Below are positions 1 to 12,734 of a DNA stretch of 64,000 nt, piece after piece (position 1 is the first letter of the stretch; every line of letters starts with the position of its first letter). Under the pieces are notes generated by a model that had not been told where the DNA came from, did not search any database, and saw only the letters and a program-made list of their open reading frames with translations. The position numbers and the translations under genes are program-made. The stretch covers positions 124,001 to 188,000 of the forward strand of contig JAPXFQ010002676.1 in assembly GCA_028564705.1 (NCBI GenBank), read 5' to 3'. Source of the stretch: Apricaphanius iberus. Its lineage: Eukaryota > Chordata > Actinopteri > Cyprinodontiformes > Aphaniidae.

Positions 1-3000
1 CACTTAACACCTGAGAGTACTAAAAGGCTCACTAAGTATAGAGAGTGGTTAGATGCTGTCAGAGAAGCATAGTGCCTGATCTACTGTGTTGAAACAAAAA
101 TACACAAAAAATGAAAAAAAAAAACAAAAACACAGAAACGTTTCTACCTACCGAACTTTAGTAGTCTGCTGTTAAATTATGAATAAATTATTTTCTGTGA
201 CTCAGTATAACCGAGAAAATTATTATGCTTGGTAAACTTAGTTTAACTAATCTTTTTCTCCCAATGTTTCTATTATTTGTTCACATAGCAGTTATCCAGA
301 TTTTTTTACACAACGATTGCTGTCCTACGGCCCGCTGGCTACCCACTTCCACCATCCTTGACAAGTCTGAAGTCCAGAAAAAGGCAAAATCCACTGTGGT
401 AAAACTATTGTCCGTACTGTGTGGCCCATTGTCCACTCATCACTTGCAGTCATCATGACTCTGAGTGCTTGTTATGGTTAGCCTTTGATTGATCCCTTAT
501 TTGATCCAATAGGAAACGGTTTATCCCTTCTGCTGTGGCCCATCTAGATAGATGGAGAGTTATTTGCCATTTGTAGTTTAGAAATAAAACTACATTGGAA
601 TGTAAATTGCAAGAAGCTCATGGTACATTATCAACCTAGACAAACATAACCAGGCAACCACAAAAAAAAAACCATAAACAACACAGACAACACAGATAGA
701 TTGCGATCACGTTGCGATCTTCAATCAATAGATGGTGGGTGAAATGTCTGTCAGATCATTGTGTCGCTTCAATTAAACAGCCAATTGATTACTGCAAACC
801 CAGATATCGAACATAAAAGGGTGGGCTTTATCGATGCCATTGTAAATGCTGAGAGAAAATTACCTTGTCAAAATTCAGACGTAAGATGATTATGTAAAAT
901 GTGCACCAGTAACGCACCCTTTCAACAACAGGCCATAATACAACAACAAAAAGCAACATAGAGGAAGCTGCCGAGGTTTGTTTGAGAAGAGGCGGTAATG
1001 ATTATAACGATTTTTTTATATCAGCGACGTACACTGAAGAGTAATGTATTCACCCCAAAGAGGGCGCATTCAGCCTACTTTTAGTATGTTTTGACCTTCT
1101 GTTACAAACATATGTGCAAGATACTTAGTTTTTTGTTTCTCGGCTGTCAAATTTGGTTTGGATTAAGAGAATCATTCAGACTTCAGACCTGTACTGAGTT
1201 TTAGGTCTCCACTTCATTTTAAAGTCGCTTTTAGTGCATGCATTCCTAATAAATTGGCAGACACAAGATGTCATATTTCCAGTGTATAAAAAAATCCTAT
1301 TACTTGGTAAACATAGCACTCAGACATATTATCACTCGGCTGGGAGAAATGTCAGAGTGCTTTCTTTCCAAAGAGACCCTAGCCATGTCTCTAACAGATA
1401 TGGTTCAAAAACACCTTAATTTGGATATGGTCTTTTAAAAGATTTTGTCTGAAAATTACAGGAATTGTTTTTTAATGTAAGTAAAGGCATAATACATATA
1501 CACATAATTATGGTTCCACATAATACACATATGACATATTAAACTGATTTATGGACCACTGTATCATGCAAAAATATTCTTTTCTGTATTTAATCATTTT
1601 ATAACAATAGCCTTAATTGCATTCTGTTGTTATTTTTATGCGATTGAACAAAACAGCAGAATGCATAATTAATAAAAGTTGGGACGATTTTTATTTAAAA
1701 ATATAATGAAAAGTGTCTGATAGATGTGTATTTAGCTCCCCCAACATCATAAAGATCTAGGCACACAGAAGTCAAGTCAGGGGTGCGTCTGTAGAGAATT
1801 TAAAGCAAAATTGGTTTGGAAAAAAAACTTTATCCCAAGCTTTGACACTCTCTGGTACCATTTTTGAATTAATCTTGTTAAAATAAAAGACAAATCTTAT
1901 TTTACGTTGCTTATCTTTTATCAGGAAAATGGTTTGGATCAAATATAAAATTAAATCTTATATCAAGTTGAGATGCAAATGCTCTCCATCCCATCTGAAA
2001 CGAGCTTGAGTTATTCAAAGAATGGCACCATGTCAATCTCTAGATGTCCAATGCTGGTAGAGACTTTCCTCAAAGTTGTAATTTCAGCAAAAGAGGGTTC
2101 TACAATTATTCACTAAAGAAGTCTAAAAAAAATCATGCCATAGTTTTCATATTTTTAGAGTTAAAAAAATATTATTTTTACTTCATCGTTATCTTCATCT
2201 TCGTGTTGGTCTATCATGCATTAAAATAACATTAAATTCAGTGATGAAAACTTCAGAAATGGTGAAAATTATTGGTCTTTCACATCGATAAGTCTTATAT
2301 CAGACCATTCCAATTCTTGCATTATTGAGTTATGATCAAAACGGTGGAAATTTCAATCAGTAAGCCTCACCAAAGCTCTCAGATAGCATAAAGGTATAGT
2401 GTGTTTAATCTGACATGATGCAGAGACTGTTTCCTGACCCACAGGTTTAGAACTGTTAATCTGAAAATCAATACTATTACCTGAAATACCTGATAATTCA
2501 ATAATAAAAATAAAATAACTATCATACATGTCATTGTTACATATTAAATTCCACATGAATAAGATTATTATAAAAAATTAATTGATGTTCTTGTACATTT
2601 CTTAAAAAGGAGGAGAAAACCATGTCTCTGAAATTTACAATGGCAACTTCTTATAAAAAAATTTTTACTAAACTCAATGGCCAAATAAGTCAACTTAAGT
2701 GCTGTTTACATTAAAAGCTGAAAAGTTGACACAAATCAATAAACAAACTAAGCCAGTTACAGACAACAAACATCACATACTAAATATCAAGACTCTGGAG
2801 GAGTGTATTTGATATGGCTTGTTTGTTAGCCACACAACCTAAGCGAGTATTCAGCAAGTATTGGATCAACCTATAATCCATCTAAGATGAGTGCTAAAAG
2901 TAGGTCAGCAAGGTCAGGCAGATTTTTGAGCGCTACACTTTTTGTGTATTTGTGTGCAGTGTTACAATATCCAGACTGCACAATGACAAAGATAAAGAGG

Positions 3001-3607
3001 AAAAGATGACATCCTAAACGGAAGTGTGTGAGGATCTTATCTCTGTACATGTGAGTGAAATAGAGAGGCAGGATATCAAATGCTGCCCTTCAGGAAGAGC
3101 CATTGTCAAGACGGTTCAAATTTTTAAGTGTGTCAAAACAGCAAAACAGGGGACATCTCAGAGGAAGTGTGTTTGTTTGTGTGAGCAGCTTGATGGCAAC
3201 AGTATACTGGCCGGCTCATGAAAAAAGTGACTTCATACAAAGAACTTTTGAAATCATCATCATGTATCTGCATCACATCTCTGATATCTCTCTGCATAAA
3301 GACCTGATTATTTTATTTATTAAAAATAGTGATGTTTTGATTTTCCTATTCACCTCAGCTATGCTTGTTTTTGTTGTTGTAAAAAGCTGTATGAAGGGTT
3401 CACAAAATACTTTTTTATAGTAATGTCCCTATGAGGATTTTAAGTCCTGAGTAATTGAAAGTTTTTTGTTTTTTTTCAGTAAAAATTCCCAGTCTGTGAT
3501 GGATCATTGAAGTTATTGAATTAATACCATGTATATGCTTAAAAACTATACCAATATCATCAGAACAAGCCTGAAACCTTGCACCAAACCTCCTTTGTTT
3601 ATGGACA
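1..3607. other. Intergenic or intronic DNA, nothing recognised
   Basis: AT-rich non-coding sequence. The open frames present are short (about 60-105 codons), with no recognisable domain and no paired splice signals. No transposon ends or tandem repeats stood out. Ancient degraded repeats cannot be excluded by eye. Confidence 0.5.
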
Positions 3608-3801
3608 TACAGTGGGTACAGAAAGTATTAAGACCCCAATTTTTCACCCTTTGTTTAACTGCATCCATTTGCTAAAATCAGAACAAATTCAATTTAATTC
3701 TCATTTATGCAGTCAGAAGCTCCTCTTGACAGAAAAAACAGACATAGAAATTTTTGCAAACTTATTGAAAAAGAAAAACTGAAATATCACATGATCATAA
3801 G

Positions 3802-4923
3802 CAGTGTTACTTTGAAATACTAATCTGATTACTGGCCACTGATTACTCTGACAAGACTATATTTATTACTTTACTGATTATTACTGGTTATTTTTAAAGT
3901 AACTAAGTTATATTACAATTTTTACTTGTTTACTTTATTAGTCACTTCCATTTGCTGTCAGTAACATACCCACTGCCTCACTATTTAAGCAATATCACAC
4001 AAGACGGAGTACTGTTGTGCCGAATATCAGTACTGGTTGGATTCGGCCTGTGACCGCGTGACACAGATAATCACACTGCTGCTGATATTCACCACAACAG
4101 CACTCCCTCTCATGTGATGTTGCTTTTATACAACAGTTCTATCAGCACATTTTATTATGTAACAATAGCAACAGCAGATTATGATTTGATTGGTTATTTA
4201 ATAATGTATTTAACTCCACCAACACAAATAGTTCCAACTGGAAGGGAGAGAAGGCTGTTGCCAGGCAACAAAATCATTTCCTACACACAAACATTTCAAA
4301 TACAAACATTAGAACTCCTTTATGGCGGAGTGATACTGCTTGTAAAAAGTCTCAGTGCTTTTGTACTCCAATATCACCACTCTTAGAAAGTCTCTTGTCC
4401 AATCAAATTACTTGGTTGGAACTAACTGTTTTGTAAAAAAACATTAACCAATTTTGCCAATACTCTTTATACTTTATTGGAAATTCAATTTAACAGGAAG
4501 GCCAGAAATATACTTGCTTTCAACCTTGTGTAACTTGCATTGCAACCAGCAATAGGCTACTGGAGAGTTCCACAAGAGGGCAGACTACAGAATTCAGACC
4601 GGATAGAGTGCCAGATTTTTAGGGTTGCAACCATAGAGTAGATATTCGGCTGTTTTTTTTCAGAATATCATGACAGAAAAAGACTGCTGCAGTCTCTTAG
4701 AAGGTCTGTAAGACCATATTTACCACTGTTTTTGCTTGGTGTCCTGTAGAGCTGCTGCCGCTGTGGACCCCGTGTAACAAATATATATTTTTGCTTAAGA
4801 AAATTACAAAAATAGTAACGCACAGTGGCTTGGACAAGTAATTTAATGTGATTACTGGTTGGAAATAGTAAGTAGTTCGATTAGTTGTTACTGAAAAAGT
4901 GGTCAAATTACAGTAATGCACTG
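3802..4923. mobile_element. Non-autonomous DNA transposon inserted in the Tc1 relic
   Basis: A block of about 1.1 kb interrupts the Tc1 relic. It begins CAGTGTTACTTTGAAATAC and ends in GTAATGCACTG, so the two ends are imperfect inverted repeats (CAGTGtTAC against CAGTGcATTAC). The subterminal regions are also inverted copies rich in AGTAACT and TGATTACTGG motifs. It has no coding frame of note. Tc1 sequence resembling TCATAAG is present on both sides, but a clean target duplication could not be set because about 20 bases after the right end are unexplained. A repeated-ATTAC terminus of this sort is common in fish non-autonomous DNA elements; the superfamily is not determined. Confidence 0.55.
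3987..4125. repeat. Long imperfect inverted repeat, about 44-bp arms
   Basis: The arms at about 3987-4030 and 4082-4125 are reverse complements with few mismatches; the inner 25 bp match at 22 of 25 positions. The spacer is about 51 bp and contains a CpG-bearing core. The structure sits inside the 3802-4923 insertion and may be a smaller palindromic element nested in it, or the element's own internal hairpin. Confidence 0.75.
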
Positions 4924-5640
4924 CTAAATAATGCGACACTTGCATCACGGGTCATAAGTATTAAGATGGTTTGCTCAGTATTAAATAGAAGCACCCTTTT
5001 GAGCTAGTACAGCTATGAGTCTTCTTGGGAATGATTTCCGCCTGGATTTGGGGATCATCTGCCATTCTTCCTTGCAGATCCTCTCCAGTTCTGTCAGCTT
5101 GGATTGTGAATGTTGGTGGACAGCCATTTTCAGGTCTCTCCAGGGTAATTCACTGGAACTCAACACGTAATATGCTGAAACGTGTTGTTAAATGCAAAAC
5201 TGCCAAAGAAGCCCGTTTCTGAGTGTTAATTTCACTATGTAGGCAGACATACCCCAGAACAAAGGAAAGACTAATCAGTAATTTTAACCCCTTAGAGGCC
5301 AGAGGCAGACTGGGAGAACATCAGAAAAATGCACATTTCATGCCAGGTCCACTTTAATGCCAAAAAGTTCAATCTTGGTCTCATCAGACCAGATAATCTG
5401 TTTCCTCAAAGTCTGGGAGTCCTTCATGTGTTTTTAGGCAAACTCTACACAGGCTTTCATGTCTTGCACTGAGGAGAAGCTTCCTTCAGGCCAGTCTGCC
5501 ATGAAGCCCCGACTTGTGGAGGGCTGCAGGGATGGTTGACTTGGTGAAACTTTCTCCCGCCTCCCTACTATATATCTGGAGTTCCGCCACAGTGGTCTTT
5601 GGGTTCTTCTTTATCTCTCTGTAAAAATACAGGTTACTGT

Positions 5641-6340
5641 TCCATGCTTAGTTTCAGGCTTGACTGATGTAAAAAAGCATTTTTCGATTAAACCGTATTA
5701 ATCTGTGCAACCCTGTGTTTTTGTCCTGATGGTGACCATATGTACTCATTATTAAGAGCATGGTAATGGTTAGAGGTGATGTTACTGGCAAATTTTTATA
5801 TAATTATTTTAGAAATATTCATAAATTCTAGAGTAGTACATAATCTGTAGTTATACAACATATTCATTATACAACAAGCCTAAATTATTACTTTATCGAT
5901 AGAGTGGTCTGCTCTACACGGTGGCGAGAACATATTTGTACCCAAAATGCAGCCACGGTTCAGCCACTGTCATGATCCCAATGTGTGTCTGCATGTGTAT
6001 AGGAGTGAGACACCTTATGTACGTGCTACTGCTGCTCCACCAGGAGCTCATCAGTACCACTTACGGATGTGCGTTAGGAAATTATTTGCTAGCTACTACC
6101 AGACATGGGTAGTTCACTTCTGCTTTGAAAGGAAGCCAGCCTAACCTTGGAGGGCTTCTACTTTGGGAACTAAAAGTTTGAGATATTCATAAAAATAAGA
6201 CATTTCTCATCAATGGCTTTAAAGAAACTTTCAAGCTCCTGAGCCATCATTTCAATACCAGCCGTTCCCTGGCAGACAGTGCCACAAAGGCAACATATTT
6301 TTTATTTACTGTAAATATAGAATACCAACACAAACATTAA

Positions 6341-6372
<32 letters not shown>

Positions 6373-8730
6373 TTGTGCATGTGGCCCAGTAGTTGTGAAC
6401 CGCCGGTTATTAACCCCTGATCTCAGCTCTTGTCTGCTTAGAAACCCTGAGGAGGATTAAACGGGTAACTACTGTAAAGGAGTTTGTGAGTACACTCTAG
6501 CTGTTTTCCATGAATTGTCAAAAGCACAACATACAGAAACGATTACTCACTCTCAAGCTTCAAAAGGATAACTAGGCCTGCTAATTCTAAGACTAATGTT
6601 CTGCCGGGCTAATGAGACAAAATAATAATACGATTCTAAGAATTCTCTCACGTTCTCATTTGATCCACTTTTTTCATCAATAGTTTTACATAAACTTTCT
6701 GTCTATCTGAGACTGCATTGGTCCAATTTGCTGAAACACACTGTTCAATCAATTATATCCCGTAAGGTCCAACATAATGTCACAACCAACAGTTGTCCCT
6801 GCGTACAACATGAGATTCAATTTCAGCTACAGAAATGTGAGTCTGACCAAGACACAGGGATCTTTGTTCGAGCCATGAGTTGTGCAAAAGCTCTGCCCCT
6901 GTGACAAAAGGGCCCAAGTAGCAGCTAATCATTTTAATTGGCTAAAGCACACAGTCTTTGGTTTAAGCCTTTTGAGAGGCAGTTCTAACATTTCAGCCGG
7001 GACTCTCATTTACTCTTTTCACTCTCCTCTCATTTACTCTGAACCTTTTCCAACTCTGTTCTTTCTCCCGTTTTCCTCCGCTCTTAACTACCTCTGTAGT
7101 TCTTTGGCTTTAAGGAGTTTATTCCATTCAGCCACCCCTATGAAACCAGCTAACTAATTCATCTCCAGACAAATTGCCAATCAGCTGAGGACAAAGAGAA
7201 GAAGAGAAAAGAGACTGGACCTCAATAGAGCCAATCGCTGTTTTACTAAATGCTTCTTAAGAGAAGGAGGGAAGCAGATTTGGAGGTGGGGGTGGGGGGT
7301 GGGTGCTTTTAAATGTGTGTGTTTGTCTGGGTGTCTGTGGTGTGGGTTAATTTTGGTTTGAAGGATTGTTTGTGTGTGTCAGTGGGGGAAATTGCATTTA
7401 TGTGTGTGTGAGACCGTTAGGACGGTGTGTGTCCTCATCACCCCCTCCTGCCAGGGATCACGACTCTCTGTATGCAGAGGTTAATGACCTTGCCGTCCAA
7501 TCACATTCTCCTGCCAGGGCCCCGTTGCTAGCAGCAACAGGTGGTCTGGCCAATTGGTGTCCCACAGAGCAGAAAAGTATGAGGAGTGGACGATAGGAAG
7601 ACTAATGTTGGATAAAAAGAGAAAGGAAATTTCCAGATTGTTTTTCCCCAAAGTAATTTATTCTTAAATCACTTTTTTAATTGCTATTTCACCAGGTTTT
7701 CAAACTCATAGGTGGATTCAGTTTATATGAGTGCAACTATAATTTCTTTAGACAGACTACCTGTAATCTGCAATACTTTTAAAATAATATTCCTTTAGTT
7801 AAAAAAGAAACAAAAAAAGCTGTAAAGGTTAGATCTTTTTTATGGTAATGCAAAAGTTACAGCAACCTTGTTACTCATTGGTGCCCTGGTGAATATGTGT
7901 AAATAAAAATGAAATAAAAGAAAACATTTATCAGGTGGGTATGTGCATAAATAATTGCTTTTACCAGATACATCATTGCTAGATTTCTCTGCACCACTTA
8001 AAATTTCCATATTAATAAATAAACAAAAGCATTTCTATTTCATGCTTTGTTTAATAAAATAATCAGAATGTTTATCATTGATTATTAATTACTGAGTCCC
8101 TGTCTCCCTATATCTTTTCTTTTTTTGAGAACACTCTAAAATGTTTCGGGGACATTGTTTGTACATAATTTAAAAAAAACACATAGGAGGCTCAAACTGA
8201 AAGTGGCTCATCTAATCTGATGACCCAATTTACTTGATGTCAACCTATATTAAAAAAAAAGCAAAAAAAAAAAAAAAAAAACTTGAAATGTGGCATGTAT
8301 GGAAGGAAGACACATGTTCATTCTGCCAGCACATACAATAAGAAAGATAAGAGAAGTAATGATACAGTCTCTTGTCTCAGCTGGTCACAGTTAAACACTG
8401 GAGAATCCTAGCAAACAGCAGGAACACCCATTAAATTAGACACTGTCTACAATCATTTTCAGTTAATTAGAATATTATTTAAAGCTTCATTTGTTTCAGT
8501 AGCTCAAATTCATTAAGTGAAACATATAAACTAAATACAAATGAAGATTTTTCACACTTATAAAGAATGGTGGGGTCTAATCTTTATCACTAACCGTGAG
8601 AGACAGACTAAAATCCAGAAAACCACACTTTTTGATTTTTAAATAATTAATTTACATTTCACTGCATGAACTAAGAACAGAGAATCTCTATTCTCTGTAA
8701 GTGGAACAACTAGAAAGACAGGCGGTGTAT
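5641..8730. other. Intergenic DNA, no gene recognised
   Basis: No recognisable coding sequence. The segment from about 6880 to 7600 is less AT-rich than its surroundings and has several non-repetitive blocks (for example around 7480-7570) that look like ordinary unique sequence; it could include conserved non-coding DNA, but that cannot be judged from one sequence. An A-rich run lies at 8252-8281. The flanks of the Tc1 relic at 8735 probably extend back into 8560-8730, too degraded to align by eye. Confidence 0.45.
6339..6369. repeat. (AAT)n microsatellite
   Basis: About ten uninterrupted AAT/ATA units. Confidence 0.95.
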
Positions 8731-8734
8731 GTTG

Positions 8735-9160
8735 TCCCTACTGTTAAGCACAGTAGAGGGTCTGTGATGTGGTTGGTCTAATTACTTTCTAAATGTAACC
8801 GGAAAATCCAATTAGTGTTAATGGCTTCACATGTTCTGTTAAAGATCATATTTTAAATGAAAATCTGATGCGCTCTACCTCTAACCTAATAAAAATAGAC
8901 AAGACGTGGCCAAATCAACATAGAAATGGTTCAACAAACTTGAACTCAACCTTCTACCATGGTCATCTTAGTCCCCAGACATAAATCACATAGAAAACAT
9001 GTACATTGAACTGAAGAAAAGACAGTATAAGAGAGGACCGATAATTTGTTTATTCAGGAATGGTCAAAGATCCCTCTCTATGAAACTCAAACTTTGTAAA
9101 ATGTTAAAGCAAAGATTAAGGACCCTCCTACTCATAGAGATGTCTATAACTGTAATGCAC
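8735..9160 (+). mobile_element. Degenerate Tc1-like transposase relic
   Basis: On the plus strand, translation in shifting frames gives pieces resembling the C-terminal half of a Tc1-like transposase. These are 'VKHSRGSVM' (compare the VKHGGGSVM pattern) near 8740, a stretch like 'WPNQHRNGSTNLNS' near 8905, the equivalent of the 'WP(S)QSPDLNPIENVW' DDE region near 8950-8990 and 'ELKKR' at about 9008. Stops and frameshifts are frequent and no terminal repeats were found, so this is an old inactive copy. The match is to remembered fish Tc1-like repeats; the exact family is unknown. Confidence 0.65.
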
Positions 9161-9968
9161 ATGGTTAATATAAATTATATTTATTAATTTGGTTGCTTTT
9201 ATCTTTCCTAACATGATTTATTCAAAGTTTGATTTTTTGAAAGATATGCCAGATTATGCAATCAAATGTGGATTTGCTTTGAAAATTTGTAAACATCTTA
9301 GCAGGGAAGCTAATAAATGGGAGACTACTGTATGTTTAAAATCAGTTCTTAAACTTAACCATTTGAATCATTTGCTTTATGCAGAATAAGGCAAAGCCTC
9401 ACACAATTTGTCTTTCCGTTTCTAAGTGAAGAAAAAACAAAGAAGCTGGCTTTGCATCAGAATTTCTCAGAGCCTATTGGGATAACAAGGGTTCAGATGC
9501 CTATGCTGTGGAGCAACTTTATATCGATTAAAGTTATGACCTTCTTGAAAGGCACTTATATTATTTTGTCATAATCAGTTGCTCTTCTTTAACAGCTGCT
9601 ACAGAGTACTATTTTATATAAACTCTTTTCAGTTGCTATAAGTATGTGTTCTTAGCTTCCTGTGTGGAAATATCCAAGTTTATGAAGAGGAAAAGACTAG
9701 GCAAAGGAAAAGAGACGTTGGCACTATTAACTGTCTGCCGGTTAATAATAACAGCAGTTTCTTTCTTTTACTCTCCTTCATTTCCTCCCTCCAACAGGAG
9801 GTCTCTCTCTCTCTCTCATCACTAATTAAGCAGCAACTCTGAAAAAGAGGAGGAGAAGCTAAAAGGAGAGCATTAGTTTAGGCTGAGTGCCTCTGCCTTG
9901 TTAGACAGTGAAGGATCCAGCTCAAACATCTGTTTGATCATTAACTCAGACATCCACCCCCTCCTCTG

Positions 9969-10043
<75 letters not shown>

Positions 10044-11069
10044 TTTTTGTACTCATTCACCCTTATTGAGCTTTGTCAAATATACACATTGCCACCTGTT
10101 TGTTTTGTCCATGAACTTGTCGTTGTGTATTTTTCAGCAGTGTTCCTGAAGTCTGCAGCTCTACTGCTGCTCACTGTCCACATACATAAAAGCACAAAGA
10201 TAAATGGCACGCTCTCCTCAATCTATACAGACTCAGGAAAATCATAAACAGCCAGTCCAGGATATTATCTCTTTACATTGTACGTTTAAAAATGAAGCAG
10301 ATATGGATGATACATTAAACTTGAGAAACAGTAGTCTACTTTCATCATTGGTCAAACTAACTCTTTACTGTTTTTAGATGAAAAAAAAAACAAAGTTGTA
10401 TTAAATACATTCACCTGAGACAAAAAATTAATCTAGTTGATAAAGAGGAGAGACAGTGATAAAGAATAAAAATGTGACAGGATCTTGAAAATCAGTAAAG
10501 AAAAAGTGTCAGTTCTCATCATCAGATTTTTGTTTTATGTGTCTGTGTGAGTAAGTGTAGTGTACTGAGTAAGTGTAGTGGTTTTAGTTTTTTTTATAAT
10601 TTTGAACAAGGTGTAAATGATAACAAGAAGATAGGTTAAAACAAATCTGCTAATATGAACTTCCAGCCTGCTGCTTTCAATTCAGTGTTAGCAGCTCCAA
10701 AGACATCAAGCCAAAAACTTTTCCTGGGCCTTGAAGTTTGTTTTTTTCTTTTTACATTTTATTTAAGTTACAATCACAAAATTGTTTTAATATACAGTAT
10801 ATTTATATTACTAGTTACAGCCTCAAAAATGTAGTATGTTTGCATTACATATGTCATTGTCTCAAAAATGTAACTATAACTTATCAGTTGACATTTTACA
10901 TAAGGGTGACACCTTTATTAAACTGATTCTCAAGTACACTGTTGACAAAGGCCTTCTTTTTGGGACAGTACAGTTTAAACTGGCATTTGTGTATGGAACT
11001 ACATATTGTGGTACTTTACAAAAGTTAGCTAAATTAGTCCTGTGCCCATATGGTGATATCGCTTATAGA
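9161..11069. other. Intergenic DNA with simple repeats
   Basis: No gene recognised. Purine-rich and pyrimidine-rich tracts surround the (TC)n repeat at 9967-10040. The segment 9770-9900 has alternating CT-rich and GA-rich blocks around an ATTAAG core and looks unique. A duplicated AGTAAGTGTAGTG motif lies near 10550-10580. Confidence 0.45.
9967..10040. repeat. (TC)n microsatellite
   Basis: A 74-bp TC dinucleotide run with a single TG interruption near 9993. Open frames crossing it (poly-Ser/Leu) are artefacts of the repeat. Confidence 0.98.
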
Positions 11070-11630
11070 TTAATAACAATTCTTGATGCAGTGTCGCTTG
11101 AGGGTTTGGAGAGCACAGTTGTTCAGCTTGGGCGTGTCCTTTAGGCACTGAAAATCCTCAGGATTCCTTTAATCTTTTATTATGCTATGAACTGTTGAAG
11201 GAGAATAGCCGAATATCTCACCATCTTTCTTTGAGGAATATATTTTGTTATGTATTTATTGGCAAATTGGCGATCCTCAGCCCATCTTTGTTTCTCAAGG
11301 ACCAGACATTTCTTGGATGCATCTTTTGTAATAAAAATCATAATCACCTGTTGACGTTACTTGTTTCAAATCACATAATTATTTAACCATTTTACTGGAT
11401 TACTTGCCCTAAATTGCCTCTGTTCCAACCTTTTTTGGAATGTGTTGCAAGTCTGAATGACAGGAAATGATGTATATTTACAAATGAATTGAAGATGATC
11501 AGAAAAAGCATGGAATATTTTGGCTGCAATGGAATACAATTACAGTAAATTTAGAAATCACTACTTTCTTTTTTTTATTTGGATTTTCCACACTGTCTCA
11601 ACTTTTTCTGATTTTGGGTTGTATGTGAAA
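11070..11630 (-). mobile_element. Degenerate DNA-transposon relic of a widespread fish family
   Basis: The sequence matches, by memory, a very common fish repeat whose minus strand encodes a transposase. Diagnostic stretches are the GATGCAGTGTCGCTTGAGGG block near 11085, the CAGCCCATCTTTGTTTCTC block near 11278, the ATTTCTTGGATGC block near 11306, and the terminal region TTTTTTGGAATGTGTTGCAAG near 11431. It ends near 11580-11625 with the family's tail 'CAACTTTTTCTGATTTTGGG' on the plus strand. No intact frame remains. I believe it is a Tc1/mariner-like relative, but the superfamily is not proven here. Confidence 0.6.
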
Positions 11631-12687
11631 TTTAATTAAAACAAGTTTTTGATAATTATTAGGCTATGTAAAGATGATAACAGCTGTCTTAAATAAGGAG
11701 AAAATAGGTAAATCCAAATTAAGTATATGGGTGGAAGTAAGGTAATATGATTTTGTTTAAACAATAACAGAGGGCTTAAAAATATCTCCATATACTTCAC
11801 TTTTTAAATCGACCTTTTAAATGAAATGTCAATCAGACCATCAGGAACAAAAGAGATATCTTTTCCAGGAAAGATAAATGGTGTATTCCAGCAGCACAGT
11901 GTACCCTCCTCTACTTTCCCAAATTACATACTTGTACTCCTTAAATATCGAAGACACTAAAGACCTTAAATGGACATTTAGTTAGTGATTTTTCTATTTT
12001 GGTCTTTGTGTTTCAGCTGCTCTGGCCAGTATTACATCTTACCACAAGCACAAATATGCTTAAAACAGCCCCATTCCAGACAGCTTAAATATCTTACTAT
12101 TATTCAAAGAATGCCAGAACAACCCTCACCCTATGTGGATTAAAATCAGGATCAACAGTGACTGTGACAAGGCCAGCAATGAGTGTGTATGTGTTTGTGT
12201 GTGTTCATGGGTACAGGACCATAGGACATACAGTATGTGATGGACCAACAGAAAATACTGATCCAATAGTAAGTTGGAAGAAAATGTACACGTTTTAAAA
12301 ACAAAAAAGTAATTTTATCACTATAAATCTAGTTGTTTGGTGAAAACCCTGTGTGGTTAAAGGTAATTAGTAAACAAGCAGGACCAAGGAATACAGCGGA
12401 CAGGTCAGGAAAAAAAATGGATGAAGAAGCACTGCACTGCTGCAAACTTCCAAAGTCATGAATGCCTAGATAAACTACATTACTGAGAAGCAGTTAAGAG
12501 GCCCATGGTCTGGAGGTGCTGCAGAGCGCATGTGTGGAAATCTGTTTGTAGCATACATCACTCCAGATTCCTAGCCATTAGTGTTGGTAGTAGCCCACAA
12601 GAAATGTATAGTTTACCACAAGCAATGCATTGAACGCAGGACGAACCATCTCCAGACATGAAAACGGGTCAGGACTGAAAAAGGTGA

Positions 12688-12734
12688 GAAGGATATTATC
12701 CTTCTAGATGGGTCTGGGGGCATGCTCCCCCAGA
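12688..12734. repeat. Two adjacent short hairpins
   Basis: Hairpin 1 has arms GAAGGAT/ATCCTTC at 12688-12704 with a 3-nt loop. Hairpin 2 has arms TCTGGGGG/CCCCCAGA at 12713-12734 with a 6-nt loop (CATGCT), perfectly paired. They are followed by an AT-rich palindromic stretch (AAAATTTTGAAAATTT). The G5/C5 hairpin next to AAAATTTT resembles a motif I associate with dispersed repeats rather than with a gene. Confidence 0.7.

Larger units (their letters stand above)
3608..5640 (-). mobile_element. Degenerate Tc1-like (Tc1/mariner) transposon relic, interrupted
   Basis: One end of a Tc1-like transposon lies at 3610, with an inverted repeat beginning CAGTGGGTACAGAAAG just inside a TA dinucleotide, as expected for Tc1/mariner. 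The coding end follows on the minus strand at 4981-5166. Its 61-residue frame includes the Tc1 C-terminal pattern WRDLKMAVHQ, then LTELERICKEEW, then an ending before the stop that resembles other fish Tc1 copies. More transposase-like sequence, antisense, runs through 5340-5630, including the segment that in intact copies encodes the stretch around 'SDETKIELFG'. The N-terminal half and the second terminal repeat are not visible. Two foreign blocks break it: 3802 to about 4940, and roughly 5167-5335. It is inactive. The family assignment is by remembered sequence pattern; the superfamily is fairly certain. Confidence 0.85.

Noticed and set aside
3579..3782. 67-codon plus-strand frame starting at 3579
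   Set aside because: Antisense reading of the Tc1 terminal region, not a gene.
9898..10149. Open frame with long Ser/Leu run
   Set aside because: Produced by the (TC)n microsatellite.
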